Shown one piece after another: positions 35,101-43,879 of a stretch of DNA of 64,000 bases (position 1 is the stretch's first letter; every line of letters begins with the position of its first letter). The notes under the pieces are model-generated. The model searched no databases. It saw only the letters and a list, made by a program, of their open reading frames with translations, and was not told where the DNA came from. The DNA lies in assembly GCA_964495145.1 (NCBI GenBank), contig CAZBUP010000001.1:34960-98959 (forward strand), read 5' to 3'. A program made the translations under genes and the position numbers. Source of the stretch: UBA6120 sp964495145. Lineage in GTDB: Bacteria; Bacillota_I; Bacilli_A; RFN20; CAG-826.

Positions 35101-36065
35101 AATGCTACGGCCGCAACTTAGCCACCGGCAAATTGGTGGAGGTCGGCGAAGCCGTTGGCATCATCGCCGCCCAGTCCATCGGCGAACCGGGCACCCAGCT
35201 GACGATGCGGACCTTCCACGAAGGCGGCGTCGCCGGACGCAACATCACCGATGGTCTCCCGCGGGTCCAGGAAATTTTTGAAGCTCGGACGCCCAAAGGC
35301 GAAGCCGTCATCAGCGGCATCTACGGAAAAGTCGTCTCCATCGATGAAAATAACGGCCGTTTCACCGTTCGCGTCGCTTCTGAAAAAGAAACTCGCGACT
35401 ACGCCACCGTGTTCGGCGCCCGGCTCCGGGTCGTCGTCGGCGACGAAGTGCACCCCGGCCAAAAGATTTCCGAAGGCGCCATTTACCCGAAAGATTTACT
35501 TAAGTACGCCGACGTCAACGCCGTGCAGAAATACATCATCAAAGAAGTCCAAAAAGTCTACCAAGGCAACGGCGCCAACATCGCCGACAAGCATATCGAA
35601 GTCATCGTGCGCCAGATGCTCCGCAAACTGGTCGTCATCGACGCCGGGGATACCGATTTGATCCCGGGCACCCGAGTCGACATTAACGTCTTCACCGAAA
35701 AGAACGCCGAAGTATTGGCCCAAGGCAAAGTGCCCTCCGTCGCCGTGCCGCGTCTCCTAGGCATCGCTAAATCGGCCCTGGAAACCGAATCGTTCCTCTC
35801 GGCCGCTTCCTTCCAGGAAACGACCCGCGTGTTGACCGACGCCGCCATCAAAGGCAAGACCGACGTTCTTCATGGTTTGAAGGAAAACGTCATCACCGGC
35901 AAGATGATTCCGGCCGGACGCGGACTAATGTCCGAGGAACAACGGCAGGAATTGACCGCCGATTTCTCGGTCGAGGAGTTCATGCGCAACATTCGCAACA
36001 ACTACCGCGAAGCCCACGACCAGTGGATGGACCAGTTCGATAACGCGCTGTCGCTGGACGAATAA
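32172..36065 (+). CDS. rpoC: DNA-directed RNA polymerase subunit beta'
   Basis: The 1297-residue beta' subunit carries the catalytic Mg2+ triad NADFDGDQ (residues 494-501). The N-terminal zinc ribbon uses Cys60, Cys62, Cys75 and Cys78 (CHC...CEKC). A second zinc site lies at CECHDGICQKC. Other landmarks are RQNLLGKRVDYSGRSVI and the trigger-loop region GEAVGIIAAQSIGEPGTQLT then TMRTFHEGG. It lacks large insertions, as in Bacillota. AGGAGG precedes it and a strong terminator follows. Confidence 0.98.
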   Translation: MFDINRISKIRVGLASPESIRSWSHGEVLKPETINYRSQKPEMQGLFCEKIFGPSKDYECHCGKYKKQRYAGVVCEKCGVEVMTKDVRRERMGHIELATPCAHIWYVKGIPSRIALVLDINAKQLEEIVYLAGSTLICLNPGTSKILKYRQVIDEKTGRVDFVAVIKEFIDSLEGTYEGARAQEFIDKLENRAEPINFEVVTDFINKHTGAEFGEGAEAIKRLLKEVDLDREAETIDKELKECTTQRRVKLTKRLEIIESFRQSGNRPEWMVLDVLPVIPPDLRPMLQLDGGRFATSDLNDLYRRLIARNRRLKNLINIKAPTTMLRNEKRMLQEAVDALIDNGRRGKPVLSSGGSGRELKSLSSALKGKQGRFRQNLLGKRVDYSGRSVIAVGPDLKMYECGLPREMAIQLLRPFIAGLLIERGFATSHKQADKKVDNYEEIVFDILEEIISKHPVLLNRAPTLHRLGIQAFQPKLVEGRAIRLHPLVCTGFNADFDGDQMAVHVPLSKAAQEEALNLMLASNNILGPKDGLPIATPSQDMVIGNFYLTMEQTKDDFLRKAKTSREHGDEEQAVAYELFATCEGKVFRDVDEVLLAFMTKQVHLHNRIAMPGKALHKDGFSAAMNDGYLLTSVGKVFFNQIFPSDFPYLNNKNSVNLKTDLPEYFVAKGTNIPEELARRRVLTPYGSKDLSEIINEVFHRYGTTKTSAILDKMKDQGFRYATQSGLTVALSDILVLEHKKDIIQSGDDRVDEIQTQFEDGLLTDEERYQKVVTVWKDDIQSKIKDAVVKMMQNTNDNPLNIIFNSGARGKASNFQQLIGYRGLMSKPSGRFIELPIRSSFREGLSIAEFFIATHGARKVGADTALKTADSGYLTRKLVDVAQDVIIREEDCHTDRGSNVFTIMDSSRQAVITPLFNRLVGRFTLNPVFDPKTGEIIVPADHLMDEQDARRIVDAGVTDVMIRSVFGCECHDGICQKCYGRNLATGKLVEVGEAVGIIAAQSIGEPGTQLTMRTFHEGGVAGRNITDGLPRVQEIFEARTPKGEAVISGIYGKVVSIDENNGRFTVRVASEKETRDYATVFGARLRVVVGDEVHPGQKISEGAIYPKDLLKYADVNAVQKYIIKEVQKVYQGNGANIADKHIEVIVRQMLRKLVVIDAGDTDLIPGTRVDINVFTEKNAEVLAQGKVPSVAVPRLLGIAKSALETESFLSAASFQETTRVLTDAAIKGKTDVLHGLKENVITGKMIPAGRGLMSEEQRQELTADFSVEEFMRNIRNNYREAHDQWMDQFDNALSLDE

Positions 36066-36075
36066 CCAAAGATCT

Positions 36076-36101
36076 AAAGCGTGGGCAACCACGCTTTTTT
36101 T
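36076..36101 (+). terminator. Terminator of rpoBC
   Basis: AAAGCGTGG-GCAA-CCACGCTTT followed by more T forms a 9-base-pair hairpin with a GNRA-type loop, 10 bases after the rpoC stop. Confidence 0.9.
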
Positions 36102-36124
36102 CATAGTCCAAACCTTAATTGTTG

Positions 36125-36136
36125 TATCATTAAACT
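36125..36136 (+). promoter_or_regulatory. -10 element of an apparently leaderless promoter
   Basis: TATCAT (36125-36130) lies 6 bases before the ATG of the permease gene, inside TTGTATCATTAAA. The same 13-base block and distance occur before the HAD gene at 16667. No SD is present. Confidence 0.6.
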
Positions 36137-37522
36137 ATGGTTGAAACCCGAAGAAAAACCCGTGTCCCCTTGGGATGGGCTAACGGCTGGCGCCAATGGC
36201 TGGCAGTTTTCGGGTCGTCGATTCTCGTTGCCGTTGGTGCCAACGTTGGCTTGTCGTCAATTCTATTGTCCGTCGGCTTGGCCGCCCTCGTCATCTTGAT
36301 CATGGGCGGGCGCCGATTTCCGCTGTGGGCCGCCCCTTCGTTCGTGTTTTTGGCCGGCCTCGTCATCTATAGCCGGTCGCTGGAAACGCTTGAAATCGGG
36401 ACCCCGGCTTGGAATTTCCGCTGGGGCGGTTTGCTTGTCTCGTTGTGGATCAGCGGCCTTTTGTATATCTTATTGGCCACATTGGCCCGGTATATCGGCG
36501 TCAAACGGATGCGACGCGTCTTCTCGCCGGTTTTTAGCGGCATCATGATCGTCTTACTGGCGCTTTCGCTTTTGCCGCGGATTTTCACTTTCGCCTATTA
36601 TGAACCGGTCCTGACCGCCGGCGCCGCCGCTTATAAATATTTGCTGGTAGCCGTCGCCGCCTTCATGGGCTATTTCATCACGACCTCACTCAGTCAAAAA
36701 GTCGGGCAGCAGCCCACGAGCGCGATATTGATCGGTCTGGCCGGCGGCTTAGCCATGGCTTTGCTACTGGATGCCGTCGAACTGCTGTGGATTTCCAAAT
36801 CGCTGGAAGAAACCATGGTGATCGGGCTCATGAACGCCTCGTTCTTCGCCGAGACGGCCGCGACTCCCTTTCATAACCTCGAGGCTTATTTCGGTTTCTG
36901 GCAGTATCTCCATTTCGATTGGGAAAGCCTTCTACTGTTCGTGCCTTTGGTATTAGTGACCATTTCCGAGCATATGGCGGCCATGACCCGTTATGCGACG
37001 ATGAACCCGGAACCGGAAACCAGTCCTCACGCCGACAAAACCATCTTGATCGAAGGAATCACGGTCTTGGTAGGCGGGATGGTTTCCGGCGTACCGCTAA
37101 CGTTCAACCAAGACACGGTCGCCATCGGGACCCGGTCACCCCAAGCCCGCCCCATCGTTTTGATATTATTGGCGCTATTAACCGTCGGGTTAAGCGCTTA
37201 TTTGCCGATTACCCGGGCGTTCGATTTGATTCCGCTGCCGGCCATCGGCGGCGTGATGACTGCCTGGGCCGGTTATGAAGCCGTGCGCGGATTCAGCCGC
37301 GTGACCGAACGGGTCCATGACGACCTTCATCCCCAAGCGACGGCTTTGGCCATGTTGGTGCTCGGGGGCGGCATGGTGATGACCATCATGGAATTCATCT
37401 CGGATTTTCTTGGGACCACGACTTTCCGCATCATGATCGGGACCACGCCGGTCCCCAGTTTCCTTTTAATCGTCTTGTTGGCGTTCGGGTTGAATTTGAT
37501 TTTCCCGCGCTTGGTTGAATGA
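36137..37522 (+). CDS. NCS2-family nucleobase permease (xanthine/uracil type)
   Basis: The 461-residue protein has about 12-14 membrane segments of the NCS2 (UraA/XanQ) fold. The TM8 motif VTISEHMAAMTRYA carries the substrate Glu and following His. The TM10 segment PLTFNQDTVAIGTRS has Gln-Asp where uracil permeases have Glu-Asn and xanthine/urate permeases have Gln-Asn, so a purine such as xanthine is more likely than uracil. FDLIPLPAIGGVMTAWAGY is also typical. It seems leaderless, and its stop overlaps the next gene (ATGA), linking it with the two protease genes. Confidence 0.82.
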   Translation: MVETRRKTRVPLGWANGWRQWLAVFGSSILVAVGANVGLSSILLSVGLAALVILIMGGRRFPLWAAPSFVFLAGLVIYSRSLETLEIGTPAWNFRWGGLLVSLWISGLLYILLATLARYIGVKRMRRVFSPVFSGIMIVLLALSLLPRIFTFAYYEPVLTAGAAAYKYLLVAVAAFMGYFITTSLSQKVGQQPTSAILIGLAGGLAMALLLDAVELLWISKSLEETMVIGLMNASFFAETAATPFHNLEAYFGFWQYLHFDWESLLLFVPLVLVTISEHMAAMTRYATMNPEPETSPHADKTILIEGITVLVGGMVSGVPLTFNQDTVAIGTRSPQARPIVLILLALLTVGLSAYLPITRAFDLIPLPAIGGVMTAWAGYEAVRGFSRVTERVHDDLHPQATALAMLVLGGGMVMTIMEFISDFLGTTTFRIMIGTTPVPSFLLIVLLAFGLNLIFPRLVE

Positions 37523-39078
37523 TCATGAAGAAGCCTCTGCTTTTTATCGTGTTAATGACCGCCATGTCGGGCTGTTCCTCCATAACTTTGTCCTCGTCGG
37601 AGGAATCGACCAGCCTCGCGGCGGTTACCCGGCCGACGACATATAGCCTTGATTACCAGACGCTGCGGCAAGCTCAGGGTTACCAATCCGCGACGCCGAC
37701 CTCCGGGACGGTGCCGATTCTTGTCATCCCGGTGTCTTTCCCCGATTATCCCTGCAGCGCCTTGCCCGGTGGGTGCGCCGAGGTGCGCGCCGATATCGAA
37801 ACGGCCTTTTTCGGAGAAGCGTCGGATACCGGCTGGGAGTCGGTTCGCTCATTTTATTTGCAATCGAGCTACGGGCAACTGGCATTCGAAGGCGAAGTCA
37901 GCGATTGGTACGAAGCTGACGTGTCGGCCATGAGTTTATTGAATCGTTCCGATCGATCGATCGCCAGCGAGGTCATGCGCCCGGCCGTGACGTGGTACCG
38001 TGAACAATACCACGACGATTTGACCCGTTTCGACACTGACGGCGACGGTTTCGTCGACGCCATTTATTTCATTTATTCGGTTCCGGCTCACGATCACGAC
38101 GACCAATTCCTTGACGAAGAGCGGGTCTTTTGGGCCTATACCAGTTTCGATAACGCCGGCCAATCCGACGTGAATCGACCCGGGGTATTCCATTATGGGT
38201 GGTCCAGTTACGATTTCATGTACAAAGACGGCTATTACGACCGCGACGAACAAGGACGGCTGCTGCGCGATGAGAACGACGAACCGGTCTTCCATCCTTG
38301 GACCGACGGCGACGGGAAGATATTGATCGATGCCCACACCTTCATCCATGAATTCGGCCATTTCTTCGGCTTGGTCGATTATTATTCCTACGACGCCGAT
38401 AGCGGCGACTGGGGTTCGTGCGGGGCGTTGGACATGATGGATTATAACGTCGGCGACCACGGGGCCTTTTCGAAAGCCCTCCTTGGTTGGATTCATCCTC
38501 AAGTCATCAATGGCCCGGCGACGTTCAGCTTGACGCCATCGGTCGAAGCGCCGGACGGGGCCATCGTGCCGCTAAGTTACGACGGGCGTTTGGTGGACGA
38601 GTATTTGCTGATTGAATACTACCGGCCGATGGCTTTGAATTATAAGGATTCGGTCCTGCCTTTCGCCGGCTATTATCCGCGGCAGTTCAGCCAAGCCGGC
38701 ATTAAAATCTACCATGTCGACGCCCGGCCGGGCCGTTTCGTCCAAGTCGGCGGCCGCTGGCGTTTTCAAAACTACGTCGACCGCATCGGGGCGCGAACGA
38801 CGACCGTCTATTACGGGCTGGCCAATAGTAACAGCGCCGGGAGAAGCGGCGTGCCTTACCATAAATTGATCCATCTTCTCGAACCAAGCGGCCGCAATTC
38901 TTTGAAACACGGTTACGTGGCCACCAACCAAGCCCTCTTCCAAGCCGGGCAGGCTTTCGACGAGATTAATTATCCCGATTATCGTTTCCATGACGGAAAC
39001 TTGTTTCCCTATGCGATATCCATCGACGGACTGACCGATGAAGCGGCGACGATCACCGTCGCCCTGAGGAGCGCTTAG
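37519..39078 (+). CDS. M6-like metalloprotease lipoprotein, first copy
   Basis: The 519-residue product has a lipoprotein signal (LLFIVLMTAMSGC; Cys at about 19) and so should be exported and lipid-anchored. The zinc motif HEFGHFFGLVD (HExxHxxGxxD) begins at His277, followed by LDMMDYNVGDH, a Met-turn-like MMDY. DTDGDGFVDA resembles a calcium-binding loop. This fits the M6 (immune inhibitor A-like) group of secreted proteases; the target is unknown. The ATG overlaps the permease stop; a second ATG at 37525 is also possible. Its paralogue starts 2 bases after it ends. Confidence 0.83.
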   Translation: MIMKKPLLFIVLMTAMSGCSSITLSSSEESTSLAAVTRPTTYSLDYQTLRQAQGYQSATPTSGTVPILVIPVSFPDYPCSALPGGCAEVRADIETAFFGEASDTGWESVRSFYLQSSYGQLAFEGEVSDWYEADVSAMSLLNRSDRSIASEVMRPAVTWYREQYHDDLTRFDTDGDGFVDAIYFIYSVPAHDHDDQFLDEERVFWAYTSFDNAGQSDVNRPGVFHYGWSSYDFMYKDGYYDRDEQGRLLRDENDEPVFHPWTDGDGKILIDAHTFIHEFGHFFGLVDYYSYDADSGDWGSCGALDMMDYNVGDHGAFSKALLGWIHPQVINGPATFSLTPSVEAPDGAIVPLSYDGRLVDEYLLIEYYRPMALNYKDSVLPFAGYYPRQFSQAGIKIYHVDARPGRFVQVGGRWRFQNYVDRIGARTTTVYYGLANSNSAGRSGVPYHKLIHLLEPSGRNSLKHGYVATNQALFQAGQAFDEINYPDYRFHDGNLFPYAISIDGLTDEAATITVALRSA

Positions 39079-39080
39079 CC

Positions 39081-40649
39081 ATGCGTCGGCGATGGTTCGC
39101 GCAAACCGCCTTTGCCTTAACCTTGACCGCCCTGGTGACCGGTTGTTCCTTGGGCGCGGTGGCCTTTTTGCCATATGGTTTCGGGGAAATCGCGTTTGAA
39201 CAGCGGGAGGTTTCCGCCGAAAACTACTACCGTCCGGCGGCCTATTCCGACGACTATCATGCGATGATGCGAACCCATCCCGTCGCCAGCCAACGCCGGG
39301 TACCGCTCTCGAGTTTGGGTTCACAAAAGGTTTTAGTGATCCCGGTCGATTTCGTCGATTATCGATCCGAGAACCTCGACGAAGGCCGCGACGCTAGCCG
39401 CCTCATCATCCAAAACGCCTTTTTCGGTCGGCCGGAAACGACCCAATGGGAGTCGGTCGCCAGTTTTTACCATAAATCGAGTTACGGCCAACTGGAAATA
39501 TCGGGCACGGTCAGCGAATGGTATTCGAGCCCAGAATCCGTCGCCGATTTAATCAGTTCCGGGAGCAAAACCGTGGCCACCGAACGCATCCTGAAGGCGG
39601 CCGTCGGCTGGTATAAGAATTCCCACGACGACTTCCTGGATTACGATCAAGACGGGGACGGCTATGTCGACGCCGTCTATTTGGTCTACGCCGCTCCGTA
39701 TATCGATAACGACTCGGTGTTTTGGGCGTTTACCTCTTTTGACACCGGCCTCGACGGGTCCAATTACATTGGCGACCCGATCGGAAATGCCTATGTGTGG
39801 GCCAGTTATCATTTCTTGAACGTCTATCGGCAAAAAGGCGATCCCCATACGTTTATCCATGAATTTGGGCATTTACTTGGGTTAACCGATTATTACAACA
39901 CCGCCTCGCTTCCGAGCACTTTTCCCGATTTTTCCACGAGCGATTCCATCTATAAAAGATACCAATACACCTATGGCCCGACCGGGAAAGTCGACATGAT
40001 GGATTATTCGATCGGCGACCATACCGTCTTAAGCAAGATGCTGCTGAATTGGACGCGTCCATATGTGGTGACCGGACCCGGAACGATCAAATTGACACCC
40101 TTGGTCGATGCCGGAGAAGCAATCATCATTGCCCCCGAATGGAACGGCAAGGCCTTCGATGAATATTTGGCCATCGAATTCTTTGCCCCGACTCGGCTGA
40201 ATTACGTCGATTCGGAACGAGCCTATGGTCACGATTCGGCCCGTTTGATGGGTCAATTCGGCCTCAAGGTTTACCATGTCGACGCCCGGGCCAGCTATCA
40301 CCGGAGCGTCGGCGACGCCTTCTTGGCTTACGAAGACCAAGGCCCGGAACTCGATTTGCCGACCGACGTGTACGCTTCGGGCGCCTATTATAGGCAAATC
40401 GCCCATACGAACACCTATGCGACGACCGCTAACGGCAATTTGATCTACCGCCTGCTTGAAAAAGGCGGAGCCACCACGTTCTTGACCGGGGCCATGGCCA
40501 CCAACGACGTCTTGTGGTACGAAGGCGACTCTTTTGGCTTGTCTTCCTTCGGCGATTTCACCTTTAACGACGGAACCCCGCTCCCGTGGGCCTTTACCGT
40601 CACCGCCTTGAATCGCTACGAGGCCGCGCTTTCGTTCGTGGCGATTTGA
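39081..40649 (+). CDS. M6-like metalloprotease lipoprotein, second copy
   Basis: The 522-residue paralogue of the upstream gene has a lipoprotein signal (ALTLTALVTGC), the zinc motif HEFGHLLGLTD beginning at His260, the KVDMMDYSIGDH segment, and the calcium-type loop DQDGDGYVDA. The two proteins share layout throughout (VLVIPVDF, WESVASFY, SSYGQLE, KVYHVDAR), so they arose by tandem duplication but have diverged widely. The stop lies inside the upstream edge of the rpsL promoter region. Confidence 0.83.
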   Translation: MRRRWFAQTAFALTLTALVTGCSLGAVAFLPYGFGEIAFEQREVSAENYYRPAAYSDDYHAMMRTHPVASQRRVPLSSLGSQKVLVIPVDFVDYRSENLDEGRDASRLIIQNAFFGRPETTQWESVASFYHKSSYGQLEISGTVSEWYSSPESVADLISSGSKTVATERILKAAVGWYKNSHDDFLDYDQDGDGYVDAVYLVYAAPYIDNDSVFWAFTSFDTGLDGSNYIGDPIGNAYVWASYHFLNVYRQKGDPHTFIHEFGHLLGLTDYYNTASLPSTFPDFSTSDSIYKRYQYTYGPTGKVDMMDYSIGDHTVLSKMLLNWTRPYVVTGPGTIKLTPLVDAGEAIIIAPEWNGKAFDEYLAIEFFAPTRLNYVDSERAYGHDSARLMGQFGLKVYHVDARASYHRSVGDAFLAYEDQGPELDLPTDVYASGAYYRQIAHTNTYATTANGNLIYRLLEKGGATTFLTGAMATNDVLWYEGDSFGLSSFGDFTFNDGTPLPWAFTVTALNRYEAALSFVAI

Positions 40650-40659
40650 CAAATTATTA

Positions 40660-40688
40660 TTGCAAACAAAAGCCTCTATCGCTATACT
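40660..40688 (+). promoter_or_regulatory. Promoter of rpsL-rpsG-fusA
   Basis: TTGCAA (40660-40665) and TATACT (40683-40688) are 17 bases apart, just downstream of the second protease gene. Confidence 0.72.
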
Positions 40689-40701
40689 TACTAAGGACAA
40701 A

Positions 40702-40769
40702 AATCTCCACGCGGTGACCGGCGACGGTCATTTTAAAAAGATGGAGATTGATACACCGGGTATTGTGTA
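40702..40769 (+). promoter_or_regulatory. Structured leader of the str operon
   Basis: The rpsL leader folds into AATCTCCA (40702-40709) with TGGAGATT (40742-40749), enclosing TGACCG-GCGA-CGGTCA (715-730), a stem capped by a GNRA tetraloop, with an asymmetric A-rich internal loop. A second hairpin TACAC/GTGTA (40752-40769) follows before the SD. Such a leader suggests autoregulation by S7 or S12. I do not recognise it as a described family. Confidence 0.55.
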
Positions 40770-40802
40770 CCGTTATGCACAAAGAAGCTAAGGAGTGAAT
40801 TT

Positions 40803-41222
40803 ATGCCCACCATCAATCAGTTAGTCCGCTCGGGACGCACCAAATCCGAATTCAAGACCAAGTCGCCGGCGCTCGGAAAGCGCTGGAACTCGCTCAAGAA
40901 ACGCGCCAGTAGCCAAAATTCGGCCCAAAAGCGCGGCGTCTGCACCCGGGTCGGCACCATGACCCCGAAGAAACCGAACTCCGCCCTCCGGAAGTACGCC
41001 CGTGTCCGTTTGTCGAACGGATACGAAGTCACCGCCTACATCGGCGGGGAAGGCCACAACTTGCAAGAACACTCGACCGTCATCATCCGCGGCGGCCGCG
41101 TCAAGGACTTGCCGGGTGTCCGCTACCACATCATCCGCGGAACCCTCGACTGCGCCGGCATTGAAAAACGGCGTCAAGGTCGCAGCCAATACGGCACCAA
41201 GAAGCCAAAAGGCAACGAATAA
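40803..41222 (+). CDS. rpsL: 30S ribosomal protein S12
   Basis: S12 controls decoding accuracy. The 139-residue product has TPKKPNSALRKYARVRLSNG with both Lys of the streptomycin-sensitive type, GGEGHNLQEHS and GGRVKDLPGVRYH. AAGGAGTG precedes the ATG. It begins the str operon; rpsG follows after 18 bases. Confidence 0.98.
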   Translation: MPTINQLVRSGRTKSEFKTKSPALGKRWNSLKKRASSQNSAQKRGVCTRVGTMTPKKPNSALRKYARVRLSNGYEVTAYIGGEGHNLQEHSTVIIRGGRVKDLPGVRYHIIRGTLDCAGIEKRRQGRSQYGTKKPKGNE

Positions 41223-41240
41223 CCAAAGGAGACCAACACC

Positions 41241-41711
41241 ATGCCACGCAAAGGACAAGTCAGCAAGCGCGACGTTTTACCCGATCCGCTTTACAATTCG
41301 AAACTGGTTACCCGCTTAATCAACAAGATCATGCTTGGTGGTAAACGGGGCACCGCCCAAACGATTCTTTACACCGCCTTTCGGAAGATCGAAGAGAAAT
41401 CCGGCACCCCGGCCATGGACGTTTTCGCCACGGCCATCAACAACATCATGCCGGAAGTCGAGCTCAAAGGCCGCCGCGTCGGCGCCTCGAACCTCCAAGT
41501 CCCGGTCGAAGTCAGCGCCGAACGCAAGATCACGCTCGGGCTCCGTTGGTTGGTCAGCTATGCCCGCCTCCGCAACGAAAAGACCATGGAAGACAAACTC
41601 GCCAACGAAATCATCGACGCCGCCAACAAGACCGGCGCCTCCGTCAAAAAACGGGAAGATACGCACAAGATGGCCGAAGCCAACAAGGCTTATGCCCATT
41701 ACCGGTGGTAA
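41241..41711 (+). CDS. rpsG: 30S ribosomal protein S7
   Basis: S7 organises the 30S head and in E. coli represses the str operon. The 156-residue product has MPRKGQVSKRDVLPDPLY, LGGKRGTAQTILYTAF, GRRVGASNLQVPVEVS and the C-terminal REDTHKMAEANKAYAHYRW. Length is standard. fusA follows after 12 bases. Confidence 0.98.
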   Translation: MPRKGQVSKRDVLPDPLYNSKLVTRLINKIMLGGKRGTAQTILYTAFRKIEEKSGTPAMDVFATAINNIMPEVELKGRRVGASNLQVPVEVSAERKITLGLRWLVSYARLRNEKTMEDKLANEIIDAANKTGASVKKREDTHKMAEANKAYAHYRW

Positions 41712-41723
41712 GAGCGACCCTTT

Positions 41724-43802
41724 ATGCCTCGCGATTATGATCTAGCCCATACAAGAAACATTGGCGTCATGGCCCACATCGACGCCGGCAAGACGACGAC
41801 GACCGAACGGATCCTGTACTATACCGGCAGGATTTACAAAACGGGCGAAGTCCATGAAGGCACGGCGACGATGGATTGGATGATCCAAGAACAGGAACGC
41901 GGCATCACGATTACCAGTGCGGCCACGACTGCTTTTTGGAATGGCCACCGCATCAATATCATCGACACGCCCGGGCACGTCGACTTCACGGTCGAAGTCG
42001 AACGCTCCTTGCGGGTCCTCGACGGAGCCATTACCGTTCTCGACGGTAAAAACGGGGTTGAACCCCAAACGGAAACCGTCTGGCGCCAAGGCAGCAAATA
42101 CGGGGTCCCGCGCATCGTGTTCGTCAATAAGCTCGACGCGATCGGCGCCGATTTCGACATGTGCGTGGAAACGCTCCATTCCCGCTTGGCGGCCAACGCC
42201 GCCCCGGTGCAATACCCGGTCGGGACCGAAAGCCATTTCAACGGCATCATCGACATCATCGAACAAGTCCAATACAACTATTCGGCCAATCGCGACGAAC
42301 GGCCAACCCCGAATCCGATCGATCCGGCCTATCGCGACAAAGTCGCCGCCTTGCGCCAAAGCCTGATTGAAAACATCGCCCACTACGACGACGATTTCAT
42401 GATGAAGGTGCTCGAAGGCGAAGAACCGACCGTCGCCGAAATCAAAAATTTAATCCGCAAGGCCGTTTTGACCGGAGAATTCTTCCCGGTCCTATGCGGT
42501 TCCGCCTATAAGAATAAGGGCGTGCAATTGTTGCTTGACGCCGTCATCGACTATTTGCCGAGCCCGAACGAAATTCCCCACGCCAAAGGCACCAAGCCCG
42601 ACGGCTCGCTCGTGGAAGTGATTCCCGACGACAACGCTCCCGTCGCCGCTTTGGCTTTTAAAATCGCCGCCGACCCATTCATCGGCCGGCTGGCTTACGT
42701 CCGCGTCTATACCGGCACCTTGAAATCGGGTTCCTATGTCATGAACACGACCAAAGGCGTCAAGGAACGCATCGGACGCCTCGTCTTGATGCACGCCAAC
42801 CATCGCCAAGAAGTCGATGAGCTCCACGCGGGCGACATCGGCGCCGTCGTCGGCTTCAAATCGACGACCACCGGCGACACCATCACCGACGAAAAGAACC
42901 AGATTCTGCTTGAGAAAATGGAATTCCCGACCCCAGTCATCGAACAGGCGGTCGAACCGAAAACCAAAAACGATCAAGAGAAGATGACCGTTGCCTTGAT
43001 GAAGTTGGCCGAGGAAGACCCGACCTTCAAAGTCCATACCAATCCCGAAACCGGCCAGACGATCATCGCCGGCGTCGGCGAGCTGCATCTCGACATCATC
43101 GTCGATCGGATGCGGCGCGAATACAACGTCCAAGTCAACGTCGGCGCCCCGCAAGTCGGCTATCGCGAAACGATCAAAGCCAGCGGCGAGTGCGAAGGCA
43201 AATACATCCGTCAAAGCGGCGGACGCGGCCAATACGGCCATGTCTGGCTCCGGTTCGAACCCAATCCCAACAAGGGCTTCGAATTCGTCGACGCGGTGGT
43301 CGGCGGGGTCGTCCCGCGCGAATACATCAAACCGACGATGGAAGGCCTGAGGGAGGCGCTTGAACGCGGGCTCGTGGCCGGTTATCCGGTCATCGACCTC
43401 AAGGCGACGCTTTTCGACGGCAGCTATCACGAAGTCGACTCCTCGGAAGCGGCTTACCGCATCGCGGCCAGCTTGGCTCTCCGGGAAGCGGCCCGCAAAT
43501 GCGACCCGACCATCCTCGAACCGATCATGAAGATCGAAGTGACGGTCCCCGACCAATACTACGGCGACGTCATCGGCGACTTGTCGCGGCGGCGCGGCCA
43601 AATGACCGGCGAATCGCAACGCGGCAACGCCAAAGTAATCGACGCGGACGTCCCCCTCTCGGAAATGTTCGGCTATGTGACCGACCTGCGTTCCATTACC
43701 CAAGGACGCGGAAACTACACGATGCAGTTTGGGTACTACGGCGAAGCGCCCCGATACGTCGCCGACGAGATTATCAAGAAATCGGGAATATCCAATCGGT
43801 AG
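41724..43802 (+). CDS. fusA: Elongation factor G
   Basis: EF-G drives tRNA-mRNA translocation. The 692-residue product has G1 AHIDAGKTTTT, switch II DTPGHVDF, NKLD, and the later domains with LHLDIIVDRMRREY and QSGGRGQYGHVWLRF. Length is typical. No strong SD is visible before the ATG (AAGAGCG), suggesting coupling to rpsG. Confidence 0.98.
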   Translation: MPRDYDLAHTRNIGVMAHIDAGKTTTTERILYYTGRIYKTGEVHEGTATMDWMIQEQERGITITSAATTAFWNGHRINIIDTPGHVDFTVEVERSLRVLDGAITVLDGKNGVEPQTETVWRQGSKYGVPRIVFVNKLDAIGADFDMCVETLHSRLAANAAPVQYPVGTESHFNGIIDIIEQVQYNYSANRDERPTPNPIDPAYRDKVAALRQSLIENIAHYDDDFMMKVLEGEEPTVAEIKNLIRKAVLTGEFFPVLCGSAYKNKGVQLLLDAVIDYLPSPNEIPHAKGTKPDGSLVEVIPDDNAPVAALAFKIAADPFIGRLAYVRVYTGTLKSGSYVMNTTKGVKERIGRLVLMHANHRQEVDELHAGDIGAVVGFKSTTTGDTITDEKNQILLEKMEFPTPVIEQAVEPKTKNDQEKMTVALMKLAEEDPTFKVHTNPETGQTIIAGVGELHLDIIVDRMRREYNVQVNVGAPQVGYRETIKASGECEGKYIRQSGGRGQYGHVWLRFEPNPNKGFEFVDAVVGGVVPREYIKPTMEGLREALERGLVAGYPVIDLKATLFDGSYHEVDSSEAAYRIAASLALREAARKCDPTILEPIMKIEVTVPDQYYGDVIGDLSRRRGQMTGESQRGNAKVIDADVPLSEMFGYVTDLRSITQGRGNYTMQFGYYGEAPRYVADEIIKKSGISNR

Positions 43803-43836
43803 TTAGTCAATACTTGTATTGATTTAAAACTATATT

Positions 43837-43845
43837 TGCTATAAT
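43837..43845 (+). promoter_or_regulatory. Extended -10 promoter of tuf
   Basis: TGCTATAAT (43837-43845) is an extended -10. TTGATT 15 bases upstream or TTGTAT 20 bases upstream are poor -35 candidates. It gives tuf a promoter of its own in addition to read-through from fusA. Confidence 0.65.
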
Positions 43846-43879
43846 ATGAACGTTGAATCAACAGGAGGAAAAATCTAAA

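Noticed and set aside
37081..37140. Loss of the substrate-binding Glu in the NCS2 permease
   Set aside because: The Gln at that position is normal in the xanthine/urate branch of the family, so it marks substrate type rather than inactivation.
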